From NCBI GenBank assembly GCA_934675585.1, contig CAKUQY010000027.1:1-24237 (forward strand): a DNA stretch of 24,237 bases. The letters run 5' to 3'. The notes beneath the pieces are model-generated. The model was given only the letters and a program-made list of their open reading frames with translations. It ran no database searches and was not told the DNA's origin. The stretch's first letter is position 1; each line of letters starts with the position of its first letter. This stretch comes from an uncultured Opitutales bacterium (GTDB taxonomy: Bacteria > Verrucomicrobiota > Verrucomicrobiia > Opitutales > UBA953). The position numbers and the translations under genes were made by a program. Shown piece after piece: positions 6,688 through 15,950 of the stretch.

Positions 6688-7491
6688 TTATTTGATGCCA
6701 CGTTCGCGCTTAATTGTGTCGTAAGCGTCGTTGATGGCTTGACATTTTTCTTTGGCAAATTCGATGTAAGCTTCTGAAAGCCCGCGCCCTTGCACGTTGT
6801 CGGGATGAAATTCGCGCATTTTGGCGCGGTAAGCTTTTTTAACTTGCGCGTCACTCGCGTCTGCGGGAACGTCCAAAATTTTGTACGGATCGGCACTTGC
6901 GTTCCCGTAACTGCTTGTGCTGCGGGAACGCGCGTTCCCGTAATGATTGCTATCGCCAAAAAATTTTCGCACAACGTCTTCGGCACCCAAAATGCGCCCC
7001 GCGAGCTCAAGCATTTGACGTTCGTTGGGCTCAATTTTGTGGTCGATTGTGACTAACGCGCAAAAAGTTTGAACAACGCTGCGCAGCAATGTTCGCGAAC
7101 AATTAAAAATCAAAAACTCGTTATGCAATTCTCGCAACAATGTTTCAAAACTTTGATTTGTGTCGCGGCCAAAATTAAATTCTTTGCCCATCGCTTTGCG
7201 CGTTTCGGGCGAATAATTGAGTTGCTTAAAAAGTTGCTTAATAAATAGCGCTTCTTCGGCGCCGACATGGCCGTCGGCTTTGGCTAATTTACCGAGACAG
7301 CGGAAAAAATAACGTTCCCACGAGCGCGGATTTGCATGGCGCGTTCCCGCAAAATCGCCGTCGGCACTCCAAGCGTTCCCGCGCGAACGCGTTCCCGCCG
7401 CGCCGTCATCGTTGCCAACGATTGCTTTTGAAACAACGTTCCAAATTTTGTAAATAATAAACGCCGCAATAATGGTGCCAAAAAGTCCCAT
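6688..7491 (-). CDS. djlA: DjlA-like membrane co-chaperone (TerB + J domain)
   Basis: A single hydrophobic segment (about residues 4-20) would anchor the protein in the inner membrane. A TerB-like helical domain (about 60-175, containing KADGHVGAEE and TIDHKIEPNER, the acidic metal-binding loops of that fold) is followed by a C-terminal J domain (about 200-267) with the essential HPD at 229-231. This order matches DjlA, a DnaK co-chaperone at the membrane. The two linkers (about 27-58 and 180-200) look like low-complexity sequence and are built largely from GCGGGAACG motif copies, one pair forming the 18-bp palindrome at 6923-6940. The gene is divergent from ftsH, another membrane quality-control gene. 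The 267-residue length is normal. Orthology with E. coli DjlA is inferred from architecture only. Confidence 0.82.
   Translation of the reverse strand: MGLFGTIIAAFIIYKIWNVVSKAIVGNDDGAAGTRSRGNAWSADGDFAGTRHANPRSWERYFFRCLGKLAKADGHVGAEEALFIKQLFKQLNYSPETRKAMGKEFNFGRDTNQSFETLLRELHNEFLIFNCSRTLLRSVVQTFCALVTIDHKIEPNERQMLELAGRILGAEDVVRKFFGDSNHYGNARSRSTSSYGNASADPYKILDVPADASDAQVKKAYRAKMREFHPDNVQGRGLSEAYIEFAKEKCQAINDAYDTIKRERGIK
6923..6940. repeat. 18-bp palindrome from two facing motifs
   Basis: CGGGAACG and CGTTCCCG face each other across a central CG, giving a perfect palindrome inside the djlA-like gene. It encodes part of the linker before the J domain. Confidence 0.8.
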
Positions 7492-7500
7492 AATTTCAAA

Positions 7501-7529
7501 ATTTTACGCAAGGCGCGTTCCCGCCGCAA
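7501..7529 (-). promoter_or_regulatory. Sigma-70-type promoter of the djlA-like gene
   Basis: On the minus strand TTGCGG (7524-7529) and TAAAAT (7501-7506) are separated by 17 bases. The GCGGGAACG motif fills the upstream part of the spacer and overlaps the last base of the -35 box. The start codon is only about 10 bases downstream of the -10 box, so the leader would be very short. Confidence 0.5.
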
Positions 7530-7561
7530 GATAAAACGCAATGTGCGGGAACGCTTATTGA

Positions 7562-7598
7562 TTGCACAACTTGCTGAATTAAATTAGTATAGTAAGAT
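7562..7598 (+). promoter_or_regulatory. Promoter region of the ftsH operon
   Basis: Two overlapping sigma-70-type pairs are possible: TTGCAC (7562-7567) with TAGTAT (7585-7590) at 17 bases, or TTGCTG (7571-7576) with TAAGAT (7593-7598) at 16 bases. Either would serve ftsH at 7615 with a short leader lacking a Shine-Dalgarno sequence. Confidence 0.45.
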
Positions 7599-7614
7599 AA
7601 TTTTGTTTTAAAAT

Positions 7615-9536
7615 ATGAATAACGAAAATAAACAACCAGAAAAGAAAAGTCGCTTCGACTTTAAAGTATTCATTATGTGGATTGCGATTATCAGCGCAAT
7701 CGGAATGTTACTACTCAACACACCCAAAGGCGAAGGCGCGGGAACGGAATTTACAATCAGCGAAGTCATCGCGCAAGCAAACAACAGCGCCATTAGCGAA
7801 GCTGAAATCGTCAGCGATAAATTTGGCGGCGATAATTATTACAACGTTCGCGGCAAATTTAAAATTGGCGACGCACAAAAAAAATTCTACGCGGCAGGGC
7901 GTTTAAGCGACAGAGAATTTTCATTGCTCCGCGAAAAAATTCCAAACCTCAAAGAGCCAAAAGCCGATTCGCTTTGGGGAAATATTTTGATGGGCGCGCT
8001 CCCGACACTCATCATTTTTGCACTGATTACATTCGTAATTTTTCGCATCTTTCGCAAAACACAAGCGGGGCAAATGGAATTTGGCAAATCGCGCGCGCGC
8101 TTGATGGATAAAGAAAGCAGCAAAATCACGTTCGCCGACGTTGCGGGCTGCGACGAAGCCAAAGAAGAAGTGAGCGAAGTGGTTGACTTTTTAAAAGATT
8201 CGAAAAAGTTTTCAGAAATCGGCGGGCAAATTCCAAAAGGCGTTTTGCTCGTTGGGCCTCCTGGCACAGGTAAAACCTTGCTCGCGAAAGCAGTTGCGGG
8301 CGAAGCAGACGTGCCGTTTTTCTCAATTTCGGGTTCGGATTTTGTGGAATTGTTTGTCGGCGTGGGTGCAAGCCGTGTGCGCGATACATTTGACCAAGCT
8401 CGCAAAAATGCGCCTTGCATTATTTTCATCGACGAAATCGATGCAGTCGGTCGCGCTCGCGGGAAAGGCATTGGCGGCGGGAACGATGAACGCGAACAGA
8501 CGCTCAATTCGTTGCTCGTTGAAATGGACGGTTTTGAATCAAAAAGCGGCATTATTGTGATGGCGGCGACTAATCGTCCCGACGTGCTTGATAGCGCATT
8601 GTTGCGCCCAGGACGCTTTGACCGACAAGTTTACGTCGATTTGCCAGACATCAAAGGTCGCAAAGAAATTTTACAAGTTCACGCCAAAAAATTCAAAATG
8701 GCGGGAACGGTTTCTCTGGACGAAGTCGCAAAAACAACCACAGGTTTTAGCGGTGCCGAACTCGCCAATTTGCTCAACGAATCGGCTTTGATGGCGGTGC
8801 GCAGCAATAAAACCGAAATCGACATGACAAGCATTAGCGAAGCGCGCGATAAAATCGCATACGGGCGGGAACGCCGTCGCTTGGTCGATGAAAAAGATCG
8901 CAAATCAACTGCTTACCACGAAGCCGGTCACGCGCTCGTGCAAGTGCTCATCGACGACGGCACGCTCCCGCTGCACAAATTGACAATCGTTCCCCGCGGA
9001 CACGCCTTGGGCATGGCAATGTTCCGTCCCGAAAAAGACACGCTTGGCTACAACAAAACACAACTTAAAAACCAAATTTGCGCCGCGATGGCAGGCCGCA
9101 TTGGCGAAGCCGTTTTCACGAACGAGCTCAGCACGGGAGCAAGTAGCGACATTGAAAATGCCACCAAAATGGCGCGCCGCATGGTTTGCGAATGGGGCAT
9201 GAGCGACAAGCTCGGTCCCGTGGCTTACGGCGAAAATTCTCAAAATTTATTCTTGGGCGCTGAAATTTCTAAAACCCAAAATATGAGTGAATCGACGCTC
9301 CAAATCGTTGACAGCGAAATCCGCAATATCGTCAACGAACAATACCAACGCGCGCAAAAACTCATTGCAGAAAACGCCGACGCGCACAAAAAAATCGTTG
9401 ACGCGCTACTCGAATACGAAACGCTCGACGGCGTTCACGTCAAAGAAATTATCGAATTTGGCGAAATCCGAACGCCTGTCGATTACAAATCTTTTGCAAC
9501 CAAAGACGCTGAGAAAAAATTAATCGAAGGTAAATA

Positions 9537-9537
<1 letters not shown>
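7615..9537 (+). CDS. ftsH: ATP-dependent zinc metalloprotease FtsH
   Basis: FtsH is a hexameric inner-membrane protease that degrades damaged membrane proteins and some cytosolic regulators. Two membrane segments (about 18-35 and 124-146) enclose a short periplasmic domain. The AAA+ module has Walker A GPPGTGKT (214-221), the pore loop FVG (247-249), Walker B IIFIDE (269-274) and the second region of homology [20 protein letters not shown] (318-337). The M41 protease has HEAGH (435-439) and the third zinc ligand D512. The 640-residue length is normal. It is the first gene of a four-gene operon: its TAA overlaps the ATG of lepA by one base (TAATG). Four GCGGGAACG cores fall in the coding region, all outside the catalytic motifs. 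Confidence 0.97.
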
Positions 9538-11336
<1,799 letters not shown>

Positions 11337-11342
11337 ATCAAA

Positions 11343-11753
11343 ATGGACATCAAAGATTTAAAACTTTCTCACATGGGCGTTGCCGTCGCAAATATGGAAG
11401 ACGCGCGCCAGATTTACACCGAAAACGGCTACATTTGCGGGAACGTCATTTTCGACCCGCTACAAAAATTAAATATTTGCTTTGCAGAAAAGCCCGACGA
11501 ACCACGCGTGGAACTCGTCGAAGCCGCCGACAAAGATTCGCCCGTCAGCAAAATTTTAGAAAATGGCGAACCTGCTGTCGCCTACCACATTTGCTACGCC
11601 GTCAAAAATCTTGACGAAATCATTGATAACTTGCGCCAAGAAAATTGGGAGCTCGTTAAAAATCCCGTTCCCGCGATTGCTTGCGGGAACGCGCGCGTCG
11701 CATTTCTCTATTCCAAAGAAGCTGGGCTCATCGAATTACTCGAAGAAAAATAA
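11343..11753 (+). CDS. VOC-family protein of the kind often found beside FkbH
   Basis: The 136 residues form two beta-alpha-beta-beta-beta modules of the vicinal oxygen chelate fold. Likely metal ligands are H10 in LSHMGVAV, Glu in RVELVEA, His in VAYHICYAV and Glu in GLIELLE, as in methylmalonyl-CoA epimerase and glyoxalase relatives. Small VOC proteins of this type (DPLQKLNICF, SPVSKILENG, RVAFLYSKEAGLIELLE) commonly accompany FkbH-like proteins in polysaccharide or acyl-transfer clusters. That association is from general knowledge; the reaction is not established. The stop overlaps the fkbH ATG (TAATG), supporting a joint role. An inverted pair of GCGGGAACG motifs lies in the coding sequence at about 11667-11692. 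AAGGA lies 9 bases before the start. Confidence 0.8.
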   Translation: MDIKDLKLSHMGVAVANMEDARQIYTENGYICGNVIFDPLQKLNICFAEKPDEPRVELVEAADKDSPVSKILENGEPAVAYHICYAVKNLDEIIDNLRQENWELVKNPVPAIACGNARVAFLYSKEAGLIELLEEK

Positions 11754-13315
11754 TGCTCTACATTTTCAGGAACGCGACACTTGAACCGCTCGCAAAAAAC
11801 TTTTTTGCGGATGATGAAATCGCGTTTTCCGGCTACGGCGAAATCAACGACGTTCCCGCGAACGCCGATAATTTTTGCTGGTTTTACACATTCCCGTTTG
11901 ACGTTGGCAACACGCATTTGACGGGAACGCTTGACGCGTTTCTTGCGGGATTGCAACTCGTTTTAAAACGCGTTCCCGCCGACAAAAAAATCATCGCCGT
12001 CAAAATGGCGTTCCCGCAACAATTTGCCTGCGCGCTCGAAAACGATTTTGCGAAAACACAAGTAACACACTACAACGACACGCTCGAAACGCTCGCGAAA
12101 ACGCACGAAAATTTGGAACTAAAATCGTTCCCGCCCGAACAACTCAACAACATCGATTGGCGTTTTTATTTTTTAACGCAACTTGCATTTTCACCAAACT
12201 CTTCACCCTCCACTCTCCACTCTCCACCCTCCACTGTTCCCGCAACGCGCAAAAAATGTTTAGTGCTCGATTTAGACGGAACGCTTTGGGCGGGAACGCT
12301 CGATGAAGACAAAATCACTTGCGACGGCGCTTATCCCGCCAACGCATTTCGATTTTTTCAAACGCGCATCAAAGAACTCGCGCAAGCAGGAATCATTCTC
12401 GCAATCGCTTCAAAAAATGATTTGAACGCGGTAAAAGCGATTTTCGCGCAACAAAAAATGCCGCTCGCGCTGAACGATTTTTCCGCAATTCGCTGTAATT
12501 GGCAGGACAAAGCCACGCAAATTCGCGAGCTCGCGGGAACGCTCAACATTGGGCTCGATTCGCTCGTTTTTGTCGATAACACGCCCACCGAACGCGCCTG
12601 GATTCGCCAAGCGTTGCCCGAAGTCGCCGTTCCCGAATTTCCAAAACATCCCTACGAATTGCCGCAATTTTACAGCAATTTGCTCGATCAATATTTTCGC
12701 GCGCAAAAATTAACCGCCGAAGATTTGCAAAAAACCGCGCAATATCAGGCAAACGCCGCGCGGGAATGCCTTTCGCAAACTTGCGCCAATTACGACGATT
12801 ATTTAAAACAATTGAAAACTCAACTTACGTTCGCGATCAACGACAAAAACACGTTCCCGCGACTCGCGCAAATTTCGCAAAAAACCAACCAATTTAATCT
12901 TTGCACGCAACGCTACAAAGAACAAGATTTTGACGCAATCATCGCGCGCGGCGGGAACGTGCTCGCGCTCGCCGTCAGCGATATTTTCGGCGACAACGGC
13001 ATCGTCGGCTTGGCGGTTTTAGAAAAAACAGACGACGGAAACGCCTTACAGATTTCAGAATTTGCACTTTCTTGTCGCGTGCTTGGCAGAAAAATCGAGC
13101 AACAAATGCTCGCCAAAATTATCGAAATCGCGCGCAATGCTGGCGCGGGAACGCTCATCGGCAAAATCGTCCTCAACGAAAAAAATGCCAAATACAAAAA
13201 TTTTTATTTAGAAAATAATTTCACCGCGGGAACGGGAAACGCGGGAACGGGAAACGCGGGAACGTTGGACGGGACGGGAACAAGTTTTTTTCGACTACGA
13301 ACTGACGCGGATTAA
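11753..13315 (+). CDS. FkbH-like HAD-IIIC / GNAT protein
   Basis: FkbH-type enzymes use a HAD domain to load glyceryl groups from 1,3-bisphosphoglycerate onto an acyl carrier protein, and many have a C-terminal acetyltransferase-like half. A short N-terminal region (1-148) and a low-complexity Ser/Pro/Thr linker (149-164, encoded by CTCCACTC repeats) precede the HAD core: LDLDGTLWAG with D173 and D175, ASKND at 219-223 and VFVDNTPTERA with D275. The C-terminal half carries the FkbH signature QKTNQFNL and a GNAT-like fold. The start at 11753 overlaps the VOC stop; a longer upstream frame is rejected. The last 30 residues are odd: a (AGTGN)2-AGTLD-GTGTS tract from motif tandems, then seven residues read out of the 103-bp repeat. 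With one T fewer in the T7 tract at 13285-13291 the frame would run to 13395 and begin FFDYELTRIK. No carrier protein gene is nearby. Confidence 0.82.
   Translation: MLYIFRNATLEPLAKNFFADDEIAFSGYGEINDVPANADNFCWFYTFPFDVGNTHLTGTLDAFLAGLQLVLKRVPADKKIIAVKMAFPQQFACALENDFAKTQVTHYNDTLETLAKTHENLELKSFPPEQLNNIDWRFYFLTQLAFSPNSSPSTLHSPPSTVPATRKKCLVLDLDGTLWAGTLDEDKITCDGAYPANAFRFFQTRIKELAQAGIILAIASKNDLNAVKAIFAQQKMPLALNDFSAIRCNWQDKATQIRELAGTLNIGLDSLVFVDNTPTERAWIRQALPEVAVPEFPKHPYELPQFYSNLLDQYFRAQKLTAEDLQKTAQYQANAARECLSQTCANYDDYLKQLKTQLTFAINDKNTFPRLAQISQKTNQFNLCTQRYKEQDFDAIIARGGNVLALAVSDIFGDNGIVGLAVLEKTDDGNALQISEFALSCRVLGRKIEQQMLAKIIEIARNAGAGTLIGKIVLNEKNAKYKNFYLENNFTAGTGNAGTGNAGTLDGTGTSFFRLRTDAD
12202..12235 (+). 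repeat. CTCCACTC simple repeat inside fkbH
   Basis: Imperfect CTCCACT/CACCCTC units encode the Ser-Pro-Thr linker before the HAD domain. The last 14 bases, CTCCACCCTCCACT, recur inverted at 24151-24164, outside any gene. The tract therefore behaves as a dispersed sequence lodged in a tolerant linker. Confidence 0.65.
13226..13270 (+). repeat. 15-bp tandem of the GCGGGAACG motif in fkbH
   Basis: Two perfect copies of GCGGGAACGGGAAAC (13226-13240 and 13241-13255) and a third diverged copy (13256-13270) lie in frame and encode Ala-Gly-Thr-Gly-Asn repeats. A further GACGGGAAC follows. This is the densest local cluster of the motif. Confidence 0.9.
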
Positions 13316-13388
13316 ACGCGAATTTTTGAACACAGACGAAACAGATTTTTACACAGACAACACAGATTTTTTAAGTTTGCGGGAACGC
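13286..13388. repeat. 103-bp direct repeat, left copy
   Basis: Identical to 14269-14371 except for one base (A at 13359, T at 14342); the period is 983 bp. It starts in the T-run at the end of fkbH and ends with GCGGGAACGC. Inside, two imperfect ACACAGAC...ACAGATTTTT units are repeated. The left copy supplies the fkbH stop codon; the right copy ends just before trpB2. Confidence 0.93.
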
Positions 13389-13417
13389 AAATTTTAAGCG
13401 CTGAAAGTTTCTTTTAG

Positions 13418-13470
13418 CCCAGGGCGGAAGCCCTAGGTAGCAAATAAATAAAAACAAGCCCTGAAAGGGC
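13418..13470. repeat. REP-like double hairpin
   Basis: The first hairpin has arms CCCAGGGC and GCCCTAGG around GGAA, with one mismatch (13418-13437). The second is GCCC-TGAAA-GGGC (13458-13470). GC-rich paired hairpins of this kind resemble repetitive extragenic palindromes mobilised by TnpA-REP proteins; no such gene is in the window. It may also stop transcription from the ftsH operon, although a T-run is lacking. Confidence 0.5.
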
Positions 13471-13537
13471 GATTCTCGCACGAAACATCAATCGCGCAAA
13501 ATCGCGCGGGAACGGGAAGATAAAAAAAAAGAATTTA

Positions 13538-13577
13538 AGAGCACCTACTCGCGTTGCTCGCTAAAGAAATCAAAGAG
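13538..13577 (+). repeat. Dispersed 40-bp repeat, copy 2
   Basis: Matches the minus strand of 1639-1679 with one gap and one substitution. Located inside the unit bounded by the 103-bp direct repeats. Confidence 0.7.
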
Positions 13578-13702
13578 AGTTGAGCGTTGATAGTTAAAAG
13601 TTAAGAACGCTCATTTTTGGTTTCAACTTTTATTCTCTACGCCGTAGGCGAGGTTCTCTTATTTTCTCCTTTTTTATTTTTGCGTTCCCGCAGATTATAA
13701 AT

Positions 13703-13978
13703 TTACGTCCGTTTAATATCGCGATAAAAATTTTCGTGACTGCCGAGCGCCAACAAAGTCAAAATCAATTTTTCTGCCTCAAAAGTATAAGCAATCAGCG
13801 TTAGTTGCTTATTCATTTTGAATTTGTAAACAAACACGTCACTCAAATCTCCCTTTTTTTGTTCGCCAATTGCGGGATTTTCAATAATCAAACACAACGC
13901 CGCATTCACTTCCGCCAGCTGATTTTTATGAAGCTTTTTGTAAGCTTTTGCAAAACGGTTTGTCTGCAAAACTTCCAT
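13703..13978 (-). CDS. RelE/ParE-family toxin
   Basis: The 91-residue basic protein has the compact RelE/ParE fold signature: helices at about 6-35, then beta-strand segments GDLSDVFVYKFKMNKQLTLIAYTF and LILTLLALGSHENFYRDIKR. The C-terminal HENFYRDIKR is typical of a RelE-like subgroup. Members are mRNA interferases or gyrase inhibitors; which applies here is not clear, although the terminal HENFY resembles RelE/YafQ-type toxins. The ATG follows the antitoxin TAA with no gap (TAAATG), and AGGGG lies 8 bases upstream. The antitoxin-first order is usual for type II systems. The pair sits in a unit bounded by 103-bp direct repeats, which suggests a recently acquired or duplicable cassette. Confidence 0.85.
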   Translation of the reverse strand: MEVLQTNRFAKAYKKLHKNQLAEVNAALCLIIENPAIGEQKKGDLSDVFVYKFKMNKQLTLIAYTFEAEKLILTLLALGSHENFYRDIKRT

Positions 13979-14206
13979 TTATTCGCCCCTGAATTCAAAC
14001 GTCGAAACTTCTCCGCGAATTGCTTCCTTTCGCGCGAGCAGCGCTTCTTTTATAAAATTCAGCGGCAAATCCGGATTCTCCTCGGCACATTTTCCGAGCA
14101 TCGCCCAATATTCAATTTGTTTCGGAACCGACCGAAAATTTATCGTCGCATAATGCGTCGCCTCCTGCAAAAATTCCGTTGAAATTCTAATCGCTGTTGT
14201 TTTCAT
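13979..14206 (-). CDS. ParD-like antitoxin
   Basis: The 75-residue protein begins MKTTAIRIS, a short strand like that of ribbon-helix-helix DNA-binding antitoxins, and continues with RSVPKQIEYWAMLGK and ENPDL, which match ParD-like antitoxins of type II systems. It should bind and neutralise the downstream toxin and repress the operon. I chose the start at 14206; an upstream in-frame ATG at 14248 would add 14 residues without match. Both genes are adjacent without a gap. No clear operator palindrome is visible upstream, but ATGTAGCAATTTGCAACA-like GCAA repeats lie at 14220-14245. Confidence 0.8.
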   Translation of the reverse strand: MKTTAIRISTEFLQEATHYATINFRSVPKQIEYWAMLGKCAEENPDLPLNFIKEALLARKEAIRGEVSTFEFRGE

Positions 14207-14268
14207 ACTCAACATTATGTAGCAATTTGCAACAGTTTGCAACAACATTCGCGGGAACGGAAAATGGA

Positions 14269-14371
14269 TTTTTTCGACTACGAACTGACGCGGATTAAAC
14301 GCGAATTTTTGAACACAGACGAAACAGATTTTTACACAGACTACACAGATTTTTTAAGTTTGCGGGAACGC
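14269..14371. repeat. 103-bp direct repeat, right copy
   Basis: Second copy of 13286-13388 with a single substitution. Its T-run has six T, against seven in the left copy. It ends six bases before the trpB2 stop codon. The frame that would continue fkbH is also open here (an ATG at 14264 gives 38 codons), but this follows from the DNA identity and is not independent evidence of a gene. Confidence 0.93.
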
Positions 14372-14376
14372 GAAGA

Positions 14377-15729
14377 TTAGTTTTCTTGGAGATTGAATTT
14401 TACTTCTTCGTCCGTCACTTGATAATTTTGCAAATCGCCGTGGAGATAGCTTTCGTAAGCCGTCATATCGATCAAGCCGTGACCTGAAAGATTGAAAAGA
14501 ATCACTTTTGATTCACCCGTTTCCTTGCATTTTTTTGCTTGGCGCACGACTTCAGCAATCGCGTGTCCACTTTCTGGCGCGGGAATAATGCCTTCGGTTT
14601 GCGCAAAAAGCATACTCGCATCAAACGATTCCAATTGTGGAATATCCACCGCTTTCACGTAGCCGTCTTTCACCAATTCAGCAACAATCGCGCCCGAGCC
14701 GTGATAACGCAAACCGCCCGCGTGAATGTTGGCAGGTTTAAATTTGTGCCCGATCGAAAGCATCGGGATCAACGGCGTGTAGCCCGCTTCATCGCCAAAA
14801 TCGAGCATAAATTTGCCACGCGTAAGCTTTGGACAGCTTTCCGGTTCCGCCGCGATAAATTCAGTCTTTTTGCCATCGAGAAAATTATGACGCAGGAACG
14901 GGAGCGCGATCCCGCCAAAATTGGAGCCGCCACCAAAACAAGCAATCACCATGTCGGGATATTCACCCGCCATCGCCATTTGTTTTTCGGCTTCAAGACC
15001 AATAATTGTTTGGTGAAGCGTAACGTGATTGAGTACCGAGCCAAGCGTGTATTTGCAATGCGGCGTCGTCGTTGCCAATTCAATCGCTTCCGAAATCGCC
15101 GTTCCCAACGAACCGGGGTGCAACGGCGTATCCGTCAAAACGCGACGTCCAGCTTTGGTGGACATTGACGGCGAGCCCTCAACGACCGCGCCAAACGTGC
15201 GCATAATCGCGCTACGATAAGGTTTTTGCTGCATCGAAATTTTTACCTGAAAAACTGCCGCTTCAAGCCCGAACAACTTCGCCGCATAACTCAACGCCGC
15301 GCCCCATTGTCCCGCGCCTGTTTCCGTCGTCACATTCGTCGTTCCCTCTTGCTTGCAATAATAACATTGCGGGAGCGCCGAATTTACTTTGTGAGAACCA
15401 AGCGGATTAACGCTTTCGTTTTTAAAATAAATATGAGCTGGCGTGCCAAGCGCTTTTTCAAGTCCATAAGCGCGCACCAACGGCGTGCAACGATAACTTT
15501 TATACATCTCGCGCACGGGTTCAGGAATTTCAATCCACGCGTGTTCTTGGTCGAGCTCTTGCACGCAACATTCACGCGCAAACACTTGCGACAATTCGTC
15601 AACGGTCACTTCTTTTTTGGTGACAGGATTCACCATTTTACCTGGTTTATTCGGCATATCTGCCTGAATATTATACCAATGCGTTGGCAATTCATCTTCT
15701 GCCAAAAAATAACGTTTTTGTTTACTCAT
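14377..15729 (-). CDS. trpB: Tryptophan synthase beta chain, TrpB2 type
   Basis: This PLP enzyme condenses indole and serine to tryptophan. The 450-residue length and the N-terminal region (KRYFLAEDELPTHWYN) mark the TrpB2 branch (TIGR01415-like) rather than the ~400-residue TrpB1 that pairs tightly with TrpA. The PLP-binding lysine is K114 in NPLGSHKVNSA. The phosphate loop is GGGSNFGG (266-273), and TETGAGQWG (135-143) contains the catalytic Glu region. The start at 15729 is chosen because the upstream frame to 15798 reads through a promoter-like AT-rich stretch and one GCGGGAACG motif. No trpA or other trp gene is adjacent, as is common for TrpB2, which may salvage indole. The coding sequence contains no GCGGGAACG core. 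Confidence 0.93.
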   Translation of the reverse strand: MSKQKRYFLAEDELPTHWYNIQADMPNKPGKMVNPVTKKEVTVDELSQVFARECCVQELDQEHAWIEIPEPVREMYKSYRCTPLVRAYGLEKALGTPAHIYFKNESVNPLGSHKVNSALPQCYYCKQEGTTNVTTETGAGQWGAALSYAAKLFGLEAAVFQVKISMQQKPYRSAIMRTFGAVVEGSPSMSTKAGRRVLTDTPLHPGSLGTAISEAIELATTTPHCKYTLGSVLNHVTLHQTIIGLEAEKQMAMAGEYPDMVIACFGGGSNFGGIALPFLRHNFLDGKKTEFIAAEPESCPKLTRGKFMLDFGDEAGYTPLIPMLSIGHKFKPANIHAGGLRYHGSGAIVAELVKDGYVKAVDIPQLESFDASMLFAQTEGIIPAPESGHAIAEVVRQAKKCKETGESKVILFNLSGHGLIDMTAYESYLHGDLQNYQVTDEEVKFNLQEN

Positions 15730-15828
15730 ATTAACATATAATACTAAAATGATTTGCGCGGGAACGCGAGTTAATTTTAAGATTTTACCCGCAAACAACC
15801 CGCCGTTCCCGCGTGAAAATAAAAACGA

Positions 15829-15867
15829 ATCTTAGTTTCCCTTAAAATTTTCGTAGTTTCCTTAGAT
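15829..15867. repeat. Dispersed CTAAGGAAACTAAG-type repeat, copy 2
   Basis: Inverted relative to 686-725, with a few mismatches. It lies between the groEL terminator and the trpB2 start, in a 221-bp spacer (15730-15950) that otherwise holds GCGGGAACG motifs and no gene. Confidence 0.65.
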
Positions 15868-15891
15868 GAGAAATCCTGTTCCCGCGCGAAC

Positions 15892-15930
15892 AAAAAATCC
15901 GTTCCCGCGATTTTTACGGGAACGGATTTT
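15892..15930 (-). terminator. Intrinsic terminator of groESL built from an inverted motif pair
   Basis: Arms AAAATCCGTTCCCG (15894-15907) and CGGGAACGGATTTT (15917-15930) pair over 14 bases. On the minus strand a run of T follows. Its symmetry makes it potentially bidirectional. A third GCGGGAACG-type motif lies a few bases nearer groEL. Confidence 0.88.
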
Positions 15931-15950
15931 GTTTTTAACGGGAACGCGTT

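Larger units (their letters stand above)
13316..13702. other. Repeat-rich spacer downstream of fkbH
   Basis: No gene is visible in this 387-bp stretch. It holds the end of the left 103-bp repeat, a REP-like pair of GC-rich hairpins (13418-13470), a GCGGGAACG motif (about 13505), a copy of the dispersed 40-bp repeat (13538-13577), and a T-rich tail with the short palindrome CTACGCCGTAG. Confidence 0.7.

Noticed and set aside
11681..11752. Upstream extension of FkbH
   Set aside because: It overlaps the VOC gene in another frame, whereas the ATG at 11753 makes a normal TAATG junction.
14264..14380. A 38-codon frame starting in the right 103-bp repeat
   Set aside because: It consists almost wholly of repeat DNA, overlaps the trpB2 stop region and has no ribosome site. 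It is only useful as a hint about the original fkbH reading frame.
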